From Burkholderiales bacterium (lineage in GTDB: Bacteria > Pseudomonadota > Gammaproteobacteria > Burkholderiales > Usitatibacteraceae), in NCBI GenBank assembly GCA_025360815.1, contig JANYBL010000101.1:1-35960 (forward strand): DNA of 35,960 nucleotides, written 5' to 3'. A program made the position numbers and the translations under genes. The notes under the pieces were generated by a model. That model did not search any database. It had not been told where the DNA came from and worked only from the letters and a program-made list of their open reading frames with translations. Of this stretch, positions 35,723-35,960 are shown in pieces (position 1 is the first letter of the stretch; each line of letters opens with the position of its first letter).

Positions 35723-35960
35723 TTGAAACCCAACGAGGTGTATGTGGAAATTCAGTTATTGAGCAAGCATGGGTTCAGTTTGAGGCGGATCGCCGCCGAG
35801 GTGGGGTGTGCGGTAAACACGGTGCGGCGGCACCTGGCGCTGGAAGCTGTGCCGAAATATGAACGCAAGGTCAAGCGCGCCACCAAGCTAGCCGCGCACG
35901 AGGGCTACCTGCGCGAGCGGCAGACGGCGGCGCGACCGAACTCGATACCGGCCAGTGTGT
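35723..35960 (+). CDS. istA: IS21 transposase IstA, N-terminal part (truncated by window end)
   Basis: The reading frame starts at TTG 35723 (GGAG lies 5 bases upstream; there is no in-frame ATG) and is open to the end of the window, giving 79 codons. The protein begins (M)KPNEVYVEIQLLSKHGFSL followed by an HTH of the IS21 type (RRIAAEVGCAVNTVRRHLAL). A basic segment ending YLRERQTAARPNSIPASV follows, the region before the DDE catalytic core. IstA cuts and joins the element ends, helped by the ATPase IstB. GTG codons at 35738 and 35744 are alternative starts but have worse spacing. Truncation is due to the window, so intactness is unknown. Confidence 0.88.
   Translation, partial: MKPNEVYVEIQLLSKHGFSLRRIAAEVGCAVNTVRRHLALEAVPKYERKVKRATKLAAHEGYLRERQTAARPNSIPASV

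Larger units (their letters stand above)
35637..35960 (+). mobile_element. IS21-family insertion sequence, left end (cut by window edge)
   Basis: An IstA-type reading frame is preceded by a terminal region with two adjacent 24-bp repeats (35642-35665 and 35666-35689). They share GCAGCG, TTG and AAACTGA(C/T)ACAC. IS21-family ends are known to carry several such copies as transposase-binding sites. The tip is probably TGT at 35637-35639, but its exact position needs the other end. The right end, istB and the target duplication lie outside. Confidence 0.8.

Overview
The window looks like a chromosomal segment of a betaproteobacterium, most likely of the Burkholderiales type. The reasons are the Bug/TctC-type solute-binding proteins, the tripartite tricarboxylate transporter, the oxalyl-CoA route of oxalate catabolism, and the lytic transglycosylase / NDUFA9-like / CCA-adding enzyme neighbourhood. 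Placement rests on recognising protein families by eye; no database search was possible. No rRNA, tRNA or CRISPR array was seen.

Layout. Positions 1-540 hold what looks like the end of an integron: the edge of an attC site, one cassette gene of unknown function and an attI-like site, with no integrase gene beside it. Then, all on the minus strand: sucC-sucD (succinyl-CoA ligase) with fadH (2,4-dienoyl-CoA reductase) behind a terminator, a DUF2889 protein, a CHASE2/TPR-like/Ser-Thr kinase receptor, and a secreted DUF1800 (with N-terminal DUF5648-like repeats) plus DUF1501 pair.

Positions 12817-19468 form an oxalate catabolism island. A minus-strand operon encodes oxalyl-CoA decarboxylase (oxc), formyl-CoA:oxalate CoA-transferase (frc) and a stand-alone protein resembling the hydrolase domain of 10-formyltetrahydrofolate dehydrogenase. 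A Crp/Fnr-type regulator diverges from oxc and an OxlT-like oxalate/formate antiporter converges on the regulator. OxlT would bring in oxalate and export formate, Frc would charge oxalate with CoA from formyl-CoA, and Oxc would decarboxylate oxalyl-CoA back to formyl-CoA. The third operon gene may connect formyl groups to the folate pool. A tripartite carboxylate transporter (tctCBA, 19902-23180) follows; its binding-protein gene carries an apparent single-base frameshift in the signal peptide.

The right part (24296-32159, plus strand) is mostly housekeeping: a lytic transglycosylase with tetrapeptide repeats at both ends, an NDUFA9-like Rossmann protein, a glutathione S-transferase, a CCA-adding enzyme whose HD motif is lost, a quinone oxidoreductase and an intact TctC/Bug protein. 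A two-component system (NarL-type regulator and 7TMR-DISM-like histidine kinase) follows. The window ends inside an IS21-family insertion sequence (istA, starting at a TTG codon).

The observations most worth a second look are the integrase-less integron remnant, the formyl-THF-hydrolase-like gene in the oxalate operon, the triplicated 14-bp start region of frc, the tctC frameshift, and the HD-less CCA enzyme.
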